From Clostridia bacterium (GTDB lineage: Bacteria; Bacillota; Clostridia; Oscillospirales; Acutalibacteraceae), in the NCBI GenBank assembly GCA_017625095.1, contig JAGALQ010000032.1, positions 1 through 64,000 on the forward strand: a stretch of DNA of 64,000 nucleotides. Direction: 5' to 3'. Position 1 is the first letter of the stretch; every line of letters starts with the position of its first letter. A program made the translations under genes and the position numbers. Shown here piece after piece: positions 56,574 through 64,000 of this stretch. The notes under the pieces are model-generated. The model searched no databases. It was not told where the DNA came from and worked only from the letters and a program-made list of their open reading frames with translations.

Positions 56574-58025
56574 TTACTTATGGTTTTTGACGTAGTGCTT
56601 ATAGAATTTAACGCAGTGTGCAACTTCGTCTACGCCTATGCTTTCGTTAGCTGCGTGCATTGCTGCAAGCTGCTCGTTGCTCATCTTGATCGGGCAGAAA
56701 CGCAGGCAGTTGTCTGCGACAGCCTCGTAGTGACGGCAGTCCGTACCGCCTGTCATAAGATAGGGAATAACACCTGCATCGGGGTAACACTCGTTGATGC
56801 ATTTTGTAAGATACTTGAATTCTTCACCCTTGTAATCAACGCAGTTTGAAGCGCTTCTTGCGTGGATAACCTCAAGCTCGAGCTCATACTTGTCTGCGTA
56901 TTTCTGAAGCACTGCAAGTGACTGCTCGGCATTCTGATGGGGAGAGGGACGGAGGTTGCAGACTACGTAAGCCTCTGTGGGGATAACGTTGGGTGTCTGT
57001 GAGCCTTCTGCCATTGTGCAGGCAAACGTTGTCTTGACAAATGCTTTGCACATCGGGCTGACAACGGGAAGAACCTTTGTAAGAAGTCCCTTGAACAGCC
57101 ACATATTGCCCAGAACCATTCTCAGCGGGAAGCCGAGATAGGGAGCAGCTTCTTTGAGCATTGCGTATACGGGACCTGAAATTTCAGCTTTGAAGGGCTG
57201 ATCTTTTTCGATATCGGCAACAAACTTTGCAAGCCTTGTCATAGGTGTGTTTTTGGGAGGTGTCGAAGAGTGACCGCCCTTGCCGCTTGCCTTGATCTTG
57301 ACGTCGATATAGCCTTTTTCGAGTATACCGATTGCGGCACACCAGCCGTCCATTGTCGGAAGCTGACCCTTGAGGATTGCACCGCCCTCGTCCATTGCTA
57401 CATCAAGTCTGACGCCCTTTGATTTGAGGTGTTCAACAAGCATCGGAGCGCCGCCGCCTGAAATTTCTTCGTCAACTGCGGTTGCAAGGTAAATGTCGCA
57501 AGGCGGCTCAAAGCCTTCTGCGAGAAGTTCCTCAATAGCCTGGAACTCTGAAAATACGGTTGATTTGCAGTCCATCGAGCCTCTGCCGTGGATGTTGCCG
57601 TCAGCAATCTCACCTGAGAAGGGGTCTCTTGTCCAGGTGGGCTCGTCTGCCGTAACAACGTCCTGGTGACCCATAAGGAGTATGCCCTTTCTTTTGGGGT
57701 CCTTGCCGGGCCAGCGGAAAAGAAGATTGCCTTCAATTTCGGTGCATTCGAGCTTTTCGAAAATGAGAGGGAAGTTTTTCTTCATTACTTCATGGAGCTT
57801 GTAAAACTGAGTCAGGTCTGTGTTGCCGCGAAGTGAAATTGTCGGAACTTTTATCATTTCGCTGAGCTTTTCTGCATAGTCCTGAGCTTCTTCCTTTGTG
57901 GGGTTGATTGCGGGCTTGCTTGTGTTAGGCTTAGCCTTTATCATAACTGCTTTGACAGCGGCTATGACAATCAGAAGCACGATAAGACCAAGCACACAGA
58001 GAAGAGCTGTTACTATCGGATTCAT
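56574..58025 (-). CDS. M20 family metallopeptidase/amidohydrolase
   Basis: 483 residues from an ATG at 58025 with GGAGG upstream; a TTG at 58043 lies before it. An N-terminal hydrophobic segment (ALLCVLGLIVLLIVIAAVKA) looks like an anchor. Zinc ligands: the His in LLMGHQDVVTAD, the Asp in GRGSMDCKS, the Glu pair in TAVDEEISGGGA and the Glu/His region near the C-terminus (GGTDCRHYEA). The dimerisation domain begins with IDVKIKASGKGGHSS. Family enzymes remove amino acids from peptides or acyl groups. The substrate is unknown. Last gene before the convergent terminator. Confidence 0.88.
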   Translation of the reverse strand: MNPIVTALLCVLGLIVLLIVIAAVKAVMIKAKPNTSKPAINPTKEEAQDYAEKLSEMIKVPTISLRGNTDLTQFYKLHEVMKKNFPLIFEKLECTEIEGNLLFRWPGKDPKRKGILLMGHQDVVTADEPTWTRDPFSGEIADGNIHGRGSMDCKSTVFSEFQAIEELLAEGFEPPCDIYLATAVDEEISGGGAPMLVEHLKSKGVRLDVAMDEGGAILKGQLPTMDGWCAAIGILEKGYIDVKIKASGKGGHSSTPPKNTPMTRLAKFVADIEKDQPFKAEISGPVYAMLKEAAPYLGFPLRMVLGNMWLFKGLLTKVLPVVSPMCKAFVKTTFACTMAEGSQTPNVIPTEAYVVCNLRPSPHQNAEQSLAVLQKYADKYELELEVIHARSASNCVDYKGEEFKYLTKCINECYPDAGVIPYLMTGGTDCRHYEAVADNCLRFCPIKMSNEQLAAMHAANESIGVDEVAHCVKFYKHYVKNHK

Positions 58026-58104
58026 AATGATATCCTCCTTCAAGGATTTGAATTTTTACGCAAAACAGTATAACACAAAAAGCTTAATAAGTAAACAATA
58101 AAAT

Positions 58105-58129
58105 AAGCGATCTGCCGGGCAGACCGCTT
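58105..58129 (-). terminator. Terminator after the YhhN-type gene
   Basis: Arms AAGCGATCTGCC (58105-58116) and GGCAGACCGCTT (58118-58129) pair with one mismatch; T-rich sequence follows on the minus strand. Confidence 0.65.
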
Positions 58130-58134
58130 TGATG

Positions 58135-58881
58135 TTAACCAAAAAATAAAACCGTAAACGCAAGACAAACCTGCGCAGGGAAGTATGTAACGATGTTGAT
58201 AATCTTCAGTCCGAATTTTTTGTAGCGCGTATCGAATGAAATCAGCGCAAGTATCGAATCGGACGCCAGGAAGCACACTCCGCCGATAATCAGAAGCAGT
58301 GAAGGCATCAGCATATTCTGCGGATTGCTGACAGCAAGTCTGACTGCAAGCGAGCAGGCTTTTATCATCATCAGTGTTACTGCAAATCCGTAGATTACGC
58401 CGGGTATTGCCATTATGCCGAATCTGATCTTTTTTGCAAGGCATACCGCAAAATAGGCGAGAATGTACACAATGACAAACGCAACCTCCCACCACGAAAC
58501 GGCAGGTACGTCGGGGAAGAAATTTTTCTGAACGTGAATGTATGCAAGGCAGTAAAAGATGTGCGCAACCATAAAGAAAAACATTCCGATAATAAAAAAC
58601 TTTTTTGTGGGTTTTGGAATGTGGAGGTTCAGGTCTCCTATCCAGGAATTGCACAGACCGATAAACATCAGCGTCGAATAAGGGCTGAAACCGCCTTGAG
58701 CAACGGTAAGCGTGAGCGCAAGCAGTATATAAGCTGAAGCGCACACCATCTTGTAACACAGCGAATGCCAGTTCTTCAGCGGCCACATTTTTTTCAGATA
58801 AAGCGGCACAAATATCAGCTCAACTGCAATGAGTACAGAGCAAACAAAACAGGTGGTTGAAGTCAATGCTTGCATCTCCAT
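58135..58881 (-). CDS. YhhN family membrane protein (lysoplasmalogenase-like)
   Basis: 248 residues with about eight hydrophobic segments (CFVCSVLIAVELIFVPLYL first, then GMFFFMVAHIFYCLAYI and others). The conserved acidic-in-membrane SWIGDLNL and the FLASDSILALISF segments fit the YhhN/TMEM86 family, lysoplasmalogenases in animals and partly uncharacterised in bacteria. The overlapping longer frame at 58040-58786 is a shadow. It precedes the peptidase gene on the minus strand, with a terminator between them; the upstream beta-lactamase-type gene ends 13 bases before it. Confidence 0.75.
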   Translation of the reverse strand: MEMQALTSTTCFVCSVLIAVELIFVPLYLKKMWPLKNWHSLCYKMVCASAYILLALTLTVAQGGFSPYSTLMFIGLCNSWIGDLNLHIPKPTKKFFIIGMFFFMVAHIFYCLAYIHVQKNFFPDVPAVSWWEVAFVIVYILAYFAVCLAKKIRFGIMAIPGVIYGFAVTLMMIKACSLAVRLAVSNPQNMLMPSLLLIIGGVCFLASDSILALISFDTRYKKFGLKIINIVTYFPAQVCLAFTVLFFG

Positions 58882-58894
58882 TCTTTCAGAATCG

Positions 58895-60472
58895 TTACCG
58901 TAGCTTTCCGTGGTATGTTGTGTCTATAAGTTTGTATGCGTTGAGCATCATCAATCTGATAACCGACTGAGGTACCTGACCTGCCATAGAATTCTGCACG
59001 GTCGGCTCAAGCCTTTCGCAAAGAAAACTGAGCGACGGCGATGATGACGGCTCCACGGTGACGGAACTACCTTTAAACTTGAAACGTAATATTCTCTGCC
59101 CGATTGTCTCAAGCAGTCGTATATGCACTTCGAGAACGTTTTTGCCGGTCCACGCTGCGGCTGAATATGCTGTGTATTTCAGCCTTCCGAGTGTGACTCT
59201 GCTCATCCTCGGCGTGCCGTCAAGTCCGATATGTATTATGTTGCTGTCGTCGCCCTCGGTCCAGTACATTGTGCATTCATCGTCGTAGAATTTAAACCTG
59301 ATATTGTCCATGGGACCGCCCTTGTTTGCCGACATATATACGGCAGGTAGGGTGAGTATGCTCAGCGGAAAGCCGAGATAAGAGGGCATGGGATGTTGGA
59401 TGAGTTTTATTGTTTTTGAAGAAATGAGTTTTTCAAGGTCAGCGTGACGCTCGGATGCGCTTATTTCTTCAAGCGGTTTGAATAAGGGTATCTCTTCTTC
59501 TGTAGGTGAATCGCCGTCAAAAAATGCATCGGGGAAAAACTGATTTATGTAGCCGATTGCTTTTTCTTCGTTAATTTCGTTGTTTGTTGAAACGACAACG
59601 GCGTCATAGTTTCTGTATCCGATAGCAAACTGCGAGAACATACCGTCAAATCTGAACGAGTTATCATCGCAGTCACAGCCCCAGATGAAGTAACCGTATC
59701 CCTGCTCCGGAGCGTTTCTGATACCCTTGGTTATGTTTTGTGAAGAAATTTTTGTCCATTCCCTCGGGATAACCTGTCTGCCCTCAAAAACACCGTTGTT
59801 GAGATAACACAGTGCAATTTTTGCGAGGTCCTCGGTTTTAAGGAAAAGACCCCAGCCGCCGGTCTCGACACCTGTCGGGTCACATTCCCATTGGTAGCTT
59901 GTTATTCCGAGCGGCTCATAAAGCCTCGGTCTGAGATATTCTGTTACCGATGTGCCGCATACTCTTGATATCATTGCGGCAACACAGTATGAATTTTCGT
60001 TGATATAGCTCCAGCCTTCACCGGGTTTGTAGCTTTGTTTGGTGTTAATAAAGTCGCGTACCCAGTATTTTGATGTCTTGTCTGCGATCAGGCTCACGTT
60101 TTTGCCTGCTGTCATTGTCATCAGCGTGTGGAGCGTGATGTTTTCAAGGTCTTCGTCAGGTTTGGACGGACGCAACTCAGGAAAAACGTCGATGAGTTTG
60201 GTGTTCGGTGTAAGCAACCATTCGTCAACTGCATAGCCTGCGGCGATTGCAACAATGCTTTTGCTTACGGAATACAGAGTGTGAGGAGTATCTGCCGAAT
60301 AAGGTGCGCGCCATGCTTCGTACGCAACTTTTCCGTGGCGGATGATCATAAATGAATGGTTTTCAACACCGTTTTCTTCGCATATGCGCACGAACGCTGC
60401 GATTGCTGCGGAAGAAACGCCTACATCCTCAGGCTTGGCAGCCCGCGGTAAAGCATAACTGAGATTGACCAT
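58895..60472 (-). CDS. Serine hydrolase of the beta-lactamase/PBP-like class C family
   Basis: 525 residues. The SxxK motif is SVSK (S68-K71) in TLYSVSKSIVAIA, and the second YxN motif is YIN (Y156-N158) in GWSYINENSYCVA. No clear signal peptide is seen, so it is probably cytoplasmic or non-classically secreted. The long C-terminal domain (about 340-525) is beta-rich and has no clear family. The family includes esterases, D-aminopeptidases and beta-lactamases; function is unclear. AGAGGAGAGG site upstream. Confidence 0.85.
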   Translation of the reverse strand: MVNLSYALPRAAKPEDVGVSSAAIAAFVRICEENGVENHSFMIIRHGKVAYEAWRAPYSADTPHTLYSVSKSIVAIAAGYAVDEWLLTPNTKLIDVFPELRPSKPDEDLENITLHTLMTMTAGKNVSLIADKTSKYWVRDFINTKQSYKPGEGWSYINENSYCVAAMISRVCGTSVTEYLRPRLYEPLGITSYQWECDPTGVETGGWGLFLKTEDLAKIALCYLNNGVFEGRQVIPREWTKISSQNITKGIRNAPEQGYGYFIWGCDCDDNSFRFDGMFSQFAIGYRNYDAVVVSTNNEINEEKAIGYINQFFPDAFFDGDSPTEEEIPLFKPLEEISASERHADLEKLISSKTIKLIQHPMPSYLGFPLSILTLPAVYMSANKGGPMDNIRFKFYDDECTMYWTEGDDSNIIHIGLDGTPRMSRVTLGRLKYTAYSAAAWTGKNVLEVHIRLLETIGQRILRFKFKGSSVTVEPSSSPSLSFLCERLEPTVQNSMAGQVPQSVIRLMMLNAYKLIDTTYHGKLR

Positions 60473-60509
60473 AATATCCTCTCCTCTTATTAAATTTGCT
60501 GTGGGTGTC

Positions 60510-61511
60510 TTATGCTTTCTTTGCCCAGCGTTTTCTGAAGAAAATCTGCCAGCTCAGCACAAGCGCAACACCAAAGACAGCCCAGGCAATTCTGGCGGGG
60601 GTGAACTTAAGGTCACCCTTGAGCTGTGAACCGTCCTGGATTGTAATGTTTTCAACAGCTTCATCAAGCACTGTGCGTGCATCTGCCATAGCATAAGTTG
60701 CAGAGCTGCCGTCGCTGAGCAGAGCCTGAGCGGCTTCAAGAGCTGACGTATAGTCCGCAACTCGGTTGGGTGAGCAACCCTGTGTTGATGTTGCAAGTGC
60801 GGCTTTTACACTTGATTCCAGCTTCTGACGTTCTGAGTTGTTTGATGTAAGGTATGCTGCAAAATCAGCAGGGTAAGCTGTTTCGATTACTGTGTAGCCT
60901 CTGGCAACAAGGTCGTCCCAGCTTCTTGCACTGTCCGTTCTTTTTGCACTTCTTGTTGAATCTGCAAAAGAGAACATACCTTCAACACACTTTTTATCAA
61001 AAAATGACGTGACAGTATTGTGGAGTATAACGCCATCCTGATTATTTGTCTGCATCTGCACAATGGCACCGTCGCCTTGCTTTGAGTACTTCGAAATAAC
61101 AGAAAGAGCAATGGGGTATATGTTGCCTTTGTAATAACCTATAAGCTTGACATTTTTGCCGTCAGCCCACTTTAAAACGCTTGATGCACCGTCATTAATG
61201 CGAAAATAAACGTTGCTGTCTGGAACGATAGCGGAGTATTTCTCGTCAGCCTGCTCAACGCTGTCAGTGTCAACGATAAGCGCTGTTTTGCTGCCGCTGA
61301 GAGCAGATGCAGCTTCATTTAAGTTTATGTTGCTGCTGACGGATACGAAATCGGCACCTGCCGCAACAGCTGTCCTTATATCTTCAACGCTTTTGCAAAA
61401 CACTGAAAATCTGATGCTCTGCTGAGCAGGCTGCTCAGCAGAGGCAGTAAAGGAGAATAAGCAGATTGCCGCAACGGCAACGAGAATAATTGCCTTAAAA
61501 TACTTATGCAT
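60510..61511 (-). CDS. Membrane-anchored protein with a degenerate GDPD-like TIM barrel
   Basis: 333 residues. Signal peptide at about 1-25 (LFSFTASA). Residues 30-230 resemble glycerophosphodiester phosphodiesterases: AVAAGADFVSVSSNINLN at the start and WDDLVARGYTVIETAYP near 210 at the end. The His and Glu residues that do catalysis in that family are not evident, so it may be an inactive or divergent member. A C-terminal membrane segment (IAWAVFGVALVLSWQIFF) is followed by positive charges, an anchored layout. It lies in the run of minus-strand genes after the ABC pair. Confidence 0.6.
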   Translation of the reverse strand: MHKYFKAIILVAVAAICLFSFTASAEQPAQQSIRFSVFCKSVEDIRTAVAAGADFVSVSSNINLNEAASALSGSKTALIVDTDSVEQADEKYSAIVPDSNVYFRINDGASSVLKWADGKNVKLIGYYKGNIYPIALSVISKYSKQGDGAIVQMQTNNQDGVILHNTVTSFFDKKCVEGMFSFADSTRSAKRTDSARSWDDLVARGYTVIETAYPADFAAYLTSNNSERQKLESSVKAALATSTQGCSPNRVADYTSALEAAQALLSDGSSATYAMADARTVLDEAVENITIQDGSQLKGDLKFTPARIAWAVFGVALVLSWQIFFRKRWAKKA

Positions 61512-61523
61512 AATCTCTCCGAT

Positions 61524-62333
61524 TTATCTAAGATTGATTTTGTGCTTCATAAACCATGAGCTCATTACAAAGAAAATAACTGTTGTAACAAGCGTGAATA
61601 TTATGTCGCCGATACCGAATGCAAGACCTGAAGTCTGCTCCATAGTCTGGAACACAAGTGACATACCCGAAAGCTCAATTTTGAGTGTAAGGGGAATGAA
61701 TGCTTTGAGCAATGTGCTGATAACGGTAGTTATCGCGAATGTTGTAAGGAAAATGACGATTGTTGAACCCATTCCCATTTTCTGGAAGGGGCGTACGTTT
61801 GAGAGGGAAACCGAGAAGTAAATCTCTGAAACAAGGAAGATAATCTGAAGGAAAAAGTATGAAACAAAGAAAGCTATAATTCCGATAATTGTACCTGCAT
61901 CAGGGATTTCCATAATTGTAGAGAGGAAAATTCTGACCATCACAACCTGCTCATCATCAATCTGGCTTGCAGCATATCCGTACACACCTGCAAAAATGCC
62001 GATAAGTACGAGGTAGCTGAGTAATATCCAGAGGAATGAGCATAAAGCTTTTGCGAAAAGGAGCTGTCCGCTTGTGACAGGTAGTGTGAAGGTCAGATAA
62101 CCCTGGTCGCGGAACATGGATTTGTTGAAGTTGTTGATAACGGAAATAAGTGTAACAGCTAAGATGGCGATTCCGACAAGAGCTACACCTATAATTGAGA
62201 TGATAGCCAGCCAGAGGATTTCAAAAGCAAATGCAATTGCAAGAAGACCTAATATTGCTGCTGTTACGATATAGATGGGGGCAATTGAATGAATGCCTGC
62301 CTTAAGTTCATTTTTTATAAGCTTACCAACCAA
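61524..62333 (-). CDS. ABC-2 type transporter permease
   Basis: 269 residues with about six membrane segments (GLLAIAFAFEILWLAIISII near 30 and VTTVIFFVMSSWF near the end). It starts with the cytoplasmic VGKLIKNELKAG stretch seen in ABC-2 permeases. Its ATG lies inside the end of the ATPase gene (11-base overlap), so the two form one transporter. The substrate is unknown. Confidence 0.82.
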   Translation of the reverse strand: MVGKLIKNELKAGIHSIAPIYIVTAAILGLLAIAFAFEILWLAIISIIGVALVGIAILAVTLISVINNFNKSMFRDQGYLTFTLPVTSGQLLFAKALCSFLWILLSYLVLIGIFAGVYGYAASQIDDEQVVMVRIFLSTIMEIPDAGTIIGIIAFFVSYFFLQIIFLVSEIYFSVSLSNVRPFQKMGMGSTIVIFLTTFAITTVISTLLKAFIPLTLKIELSGMSLVFQTMEQTSGLAFGIGDIIFTLVTTVIFFVMSSWFMKHKINLR

Positions 62334-63024
62334 AGCTGAACACCTCCTTGAAGATATCTTCTACGCTTTTACCGCTGTTTGCAATCTCATCAATGCTTGC
62401 ATCAAGCCTGACCTGTCCGTTGCCGATCATAAGAACGGAGTCAAAAATACGTTCAACGTCGTTGATAAGATGTGTGGAGATAAGAACGGTTGCTTTGTCT
62501 GCGTAGTTGTTCATAATGACGTCAAGTATTGCGCTTCTTGTTGCGGGGTCAACGCCGCCGAGAGGCTCGTCAAGGCAGTAGAGCTTTGATGCGCGGCTCA
62601 TAACGATGAGAAGCTGAAGCTTTTCCTGCATACCTTTTGACATCGTTTTGATCTTCTGGTTGGGATCAAGACGGAAACGGTTGAGCATTTCCGTAGCTTT
62701 CACCTTGTCAAAGTCGGCAAAGAAATCGTTAAAATAGTCGATGGCATCCTTTGCCTTCATCCATTCTGCGAGGTAAGTGCGCTCAGGCAGATATGCCGTT
62801 ATCGATTTGGTGTAGACGCCGGGTGCCTGACCGTCGATAAGCACTGTGCCCTCGTAATCGTGGATAAGACCTGTGAGAATTTTGATGAGTGAAGTCTTAC
62901 CGCAACCGTTGGGACCGAGCAGTCCGATAACCTGACCCTGATCGTAGCTCAGGTCGAGTCCGCTAAGAACTTCATTACGGCCATAGGACTTTCTGAGACC
63001 TTTGACCTCAATGATTTTGCTCAT
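62323..63024 (-). CDS. ABC transporter ATP-binding protein
   Basis: 233 residues. Walker A GLLGPNGCGKTSLIK near 35-49; the signature MSKGMQEKLQLL near 135 departs from the usual LSGGQ, as in many ABC-2 ATPases; Walker B LYCLDEPLGGVDP near 155. It pairs with the overlapping permease gene downstream. The start overlaps the AI-2E gene stop by four bases. GGAAGGAAC site upstream. Confidence 0.92.
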   Translation of the reverse strand: MSKIIEVKGLRKSYGRNEVLSGLDLSYDQGQVIGLLGPNGCGKTSLIKILTGLIHDYEGTVLIDGQAPGVYTKSITAYLPERTYLAEWMKAKDAIDYFNDFFADFDKVKATEMLNRFRLDPNQKIKTMSKGMQEKLQLLIVMSRASKLYCLDEPLGGVDPATRSAILDVIMNNYADKATVLISTHLINDVERIFDSVLMIGNGQVRLDASIDEIANSGKSVEDIFKEVFSFGW

Positions 63025-64000
63025 TTTTTGTTCCTTCCTTTCGTGTTCTTTTTGAGCTTTAATTTTGGCAGTTTAAGTTCGACGGATGAAGTGCCTTCTT
63101 CTGTGATTTGCCGTGATGTTTTCCACAGATGAATAACACCGTCGTCGTTCAAAACTTTTATAATCGTAATCGTCAGCGGCAGGATGAATATACCGAGCAC
63201 GCCGAAGATTTTGATGCCGAGATACATACAGATAAGCGTTACAATCGGTGGCAGACCAAGCTGACCTGCAACAAGCTTAGGCTCAATATACTGCCTGAGT
63301 ACGGTGATTATAGCGTAAATCACAAACAGACCGATGCCGAGACCGACGCGGTTTGTGAACAGGGAAATAAATCCCCAGGGAATCAGGATTGTGCCTGAAC
63401 CGAGTATCGGGAAGATATCGATAAGCGCAATTCCGAACGCAATGAGAAACTTGTAGTTGCCGCTGTGCAGCCCTAACAAATCGAGCACGGTCATACCGAT
63501 CAACAGTTCGGTAAACGTGATGCAGATAATGATAAGATACGCTTTTGCCATTTTGCCGAGTGTGCTCAGTGTAAGGTTTTTTGTTTTTGTCAATGCATCT
63601 CTTTTGCTAGCAGGAAGCTGACGCTTGATAAATCCGACTATACGGTCATAATCGGCGGTCATAAAGCAACAGGCAATAAAGAAAATGACAATTGAGATCA
63701 GAAAACTCGGAACCTTACTTGCCGTGCTGATAACTCCTGAGAGGGGGGCTATTATGCTGGAAAAGTCAAGGCTGAGTCCGCTTGCGGTACTGTCAGCAGT
63801 ATGCGCCGAATTTTCCGTGAAAGATTGTGACAGAGAATCAAACAACTCGCTTACTGAAGTTGAAAGTGTTGTTTCAATCGCTTCCGGCAGATGTGATAAA
63901 ACACGCAGCACCCAGGCTTCAGCTGCGTTTATAAAGTCGGGTATGCTTTTAAAAGACGTTCTGAGTGTTTCTGCAAAGCCTTTCAGTTCAGAAAAGATTG
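63021..64000 (-). CDS. AI-2E family transporter, sporulation YtvI-like (N-terminus outside window)
   Basis: The frame is open to the right edge of the window, giving 325 residues of the C-terminal part. Membrane segments include FLISIVIFFIACCFMTADYD, then FLIAFGIALIDIFPILGSG and VTLICMYLGIKIFG. The family signature RQYIEPKLVAGQLGLPPIVT is present. In spore-forming Clostridia YtvI-type members are sporulation proteins; the name is inferred. First known gene of the ABC-containing run. Confidence 0.8.
   Translation of the reverse strand, partial: IFSELKGFAETLRTSFKSIPDFINAAEAWVLRVLSHLPEAIETTLSTSVSELFDSLSQSFTENSAHTADSTASGLSLDFSSIIAPLSGVISTASKVPSFLISIVIFFIACCFMTADYDRIVGFIKRQLPASKRDALTKTKNLTLSTLGKMAKAYLIIICITFTELLIGMTVLDLLGLHSGNYKFLIAFGIALIDIFPILGSGTILIPWGFISLFTNRVGLGIGLFVIYAIITVLRQYIEPKLVAGQLGLPPIVTLICMYLGIKIFGVLGIFILPLTITIIKVLNDDGVIHLWKTSRQITEEGTSSVELKLPKLKLKKNTKGRNKK

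Noticed and set aside
58040-58786. ORF overlapping the YhhN-type gene
   Set aside because: Its sequence is Arg/Cys/His-rich with no domain pattern, while the overlapping frame has clean membrane segments.

Overview
The window looks like a chromosomal contig of a gut-type low-to-mid GC Clostridia, most likely the Oscillospirales/Ruminococcaceae group. This is an inference from the ctsR-mcsA-mcsB-clpC heat-shock operon with CtsR operators, strong AGGAGG ribosome sites, a YtvI-like AI-2E protein, a YerC-type TrpR-like regulator, TnpX-type serine recombinases, a DUF6809-like small protein, BspA-like leucine-rich repeat surface proteins and several host-glycan glycosidases. No rRNA and no CRISPR were seen; one tRNA (Leu, anticodon CAG) is present.

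Layout. (1) 1-5390: a glycan locus with a GH38 alpha-mannosidase, a GmhA-like SIS isomerase and a ROK sugar kinase on the minus strand, divergent from an AraC regulator. (2) 5400-18100: a degenerate mobile island. It holds three different iteron-like direct-repeat arrays (5524-5990, 9778-10050, 17761-17945), an oriT-like hairpin region, RHH and ParB proteins, a TnpX-type recombinase broken by one in-frame TAA, a four-gene restriction operon (Vsr-cytosine methyltransferase fusion, HpaII-type endonuclease, second cytosine methyltransferase, KAP NTPase), a DUF6809-like gene, an HNH-like protein, and a truncated recombinase with a small recombinase-domain partner whose promoter carries a LexA-like box. 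A tRNA-Leu with a partial duplicate of its 5' half marks the right side. (3) 18450-26490: secreted and surface proteins (beta-helix protein plus sugar acetyltransferase, a Ser/Glu-rich wall-anchored protein, a 1238-residue LRR protein), with two repeated intergenic elements. (4) 26500-35400: core genes, namely the CtsR regulon, hslO, a methyltransferase, a YerC-like regulator, greA and lysS. (5) 36000-45150: secreted phosphoesterases, a GH92 alpha-mannosidase, a GH110-like beta-helix protein and a secreted alpha/beta hydrolase. (6) 45280-50250: a dehydrogenase, a deoxyinosine-type DNA glycosylase, an XRE regulator fused to a superoxide-reductase-like domain, and divergently a macro-domain protein, a CPBP protease and a VWA protein. 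(7) 50250-64000: a Tet(M)-like ribosomal GTPase, two AI-2E family membrane proteins, two ABC systems and a minus-strand run of hydrolases.

How they may work together. GH38, GH92 and the GH110-like protein, with the SIS, ROK and AraC genes, fit foraging on mannose- and galactose-containing host glycans. The island carries a restriction system whose methyltransferase is physically joined to the Vsr nickase that repairs the T:G mismatches cytosine methylation creates. The XRE-superoxide reductase fusion and the macro-domain gene share a 120-base divergent promoter region and are the best candidates for an undescribed redox/ADP-ribose stress module. Functions were assigned by reading motifs only; no database search was run.
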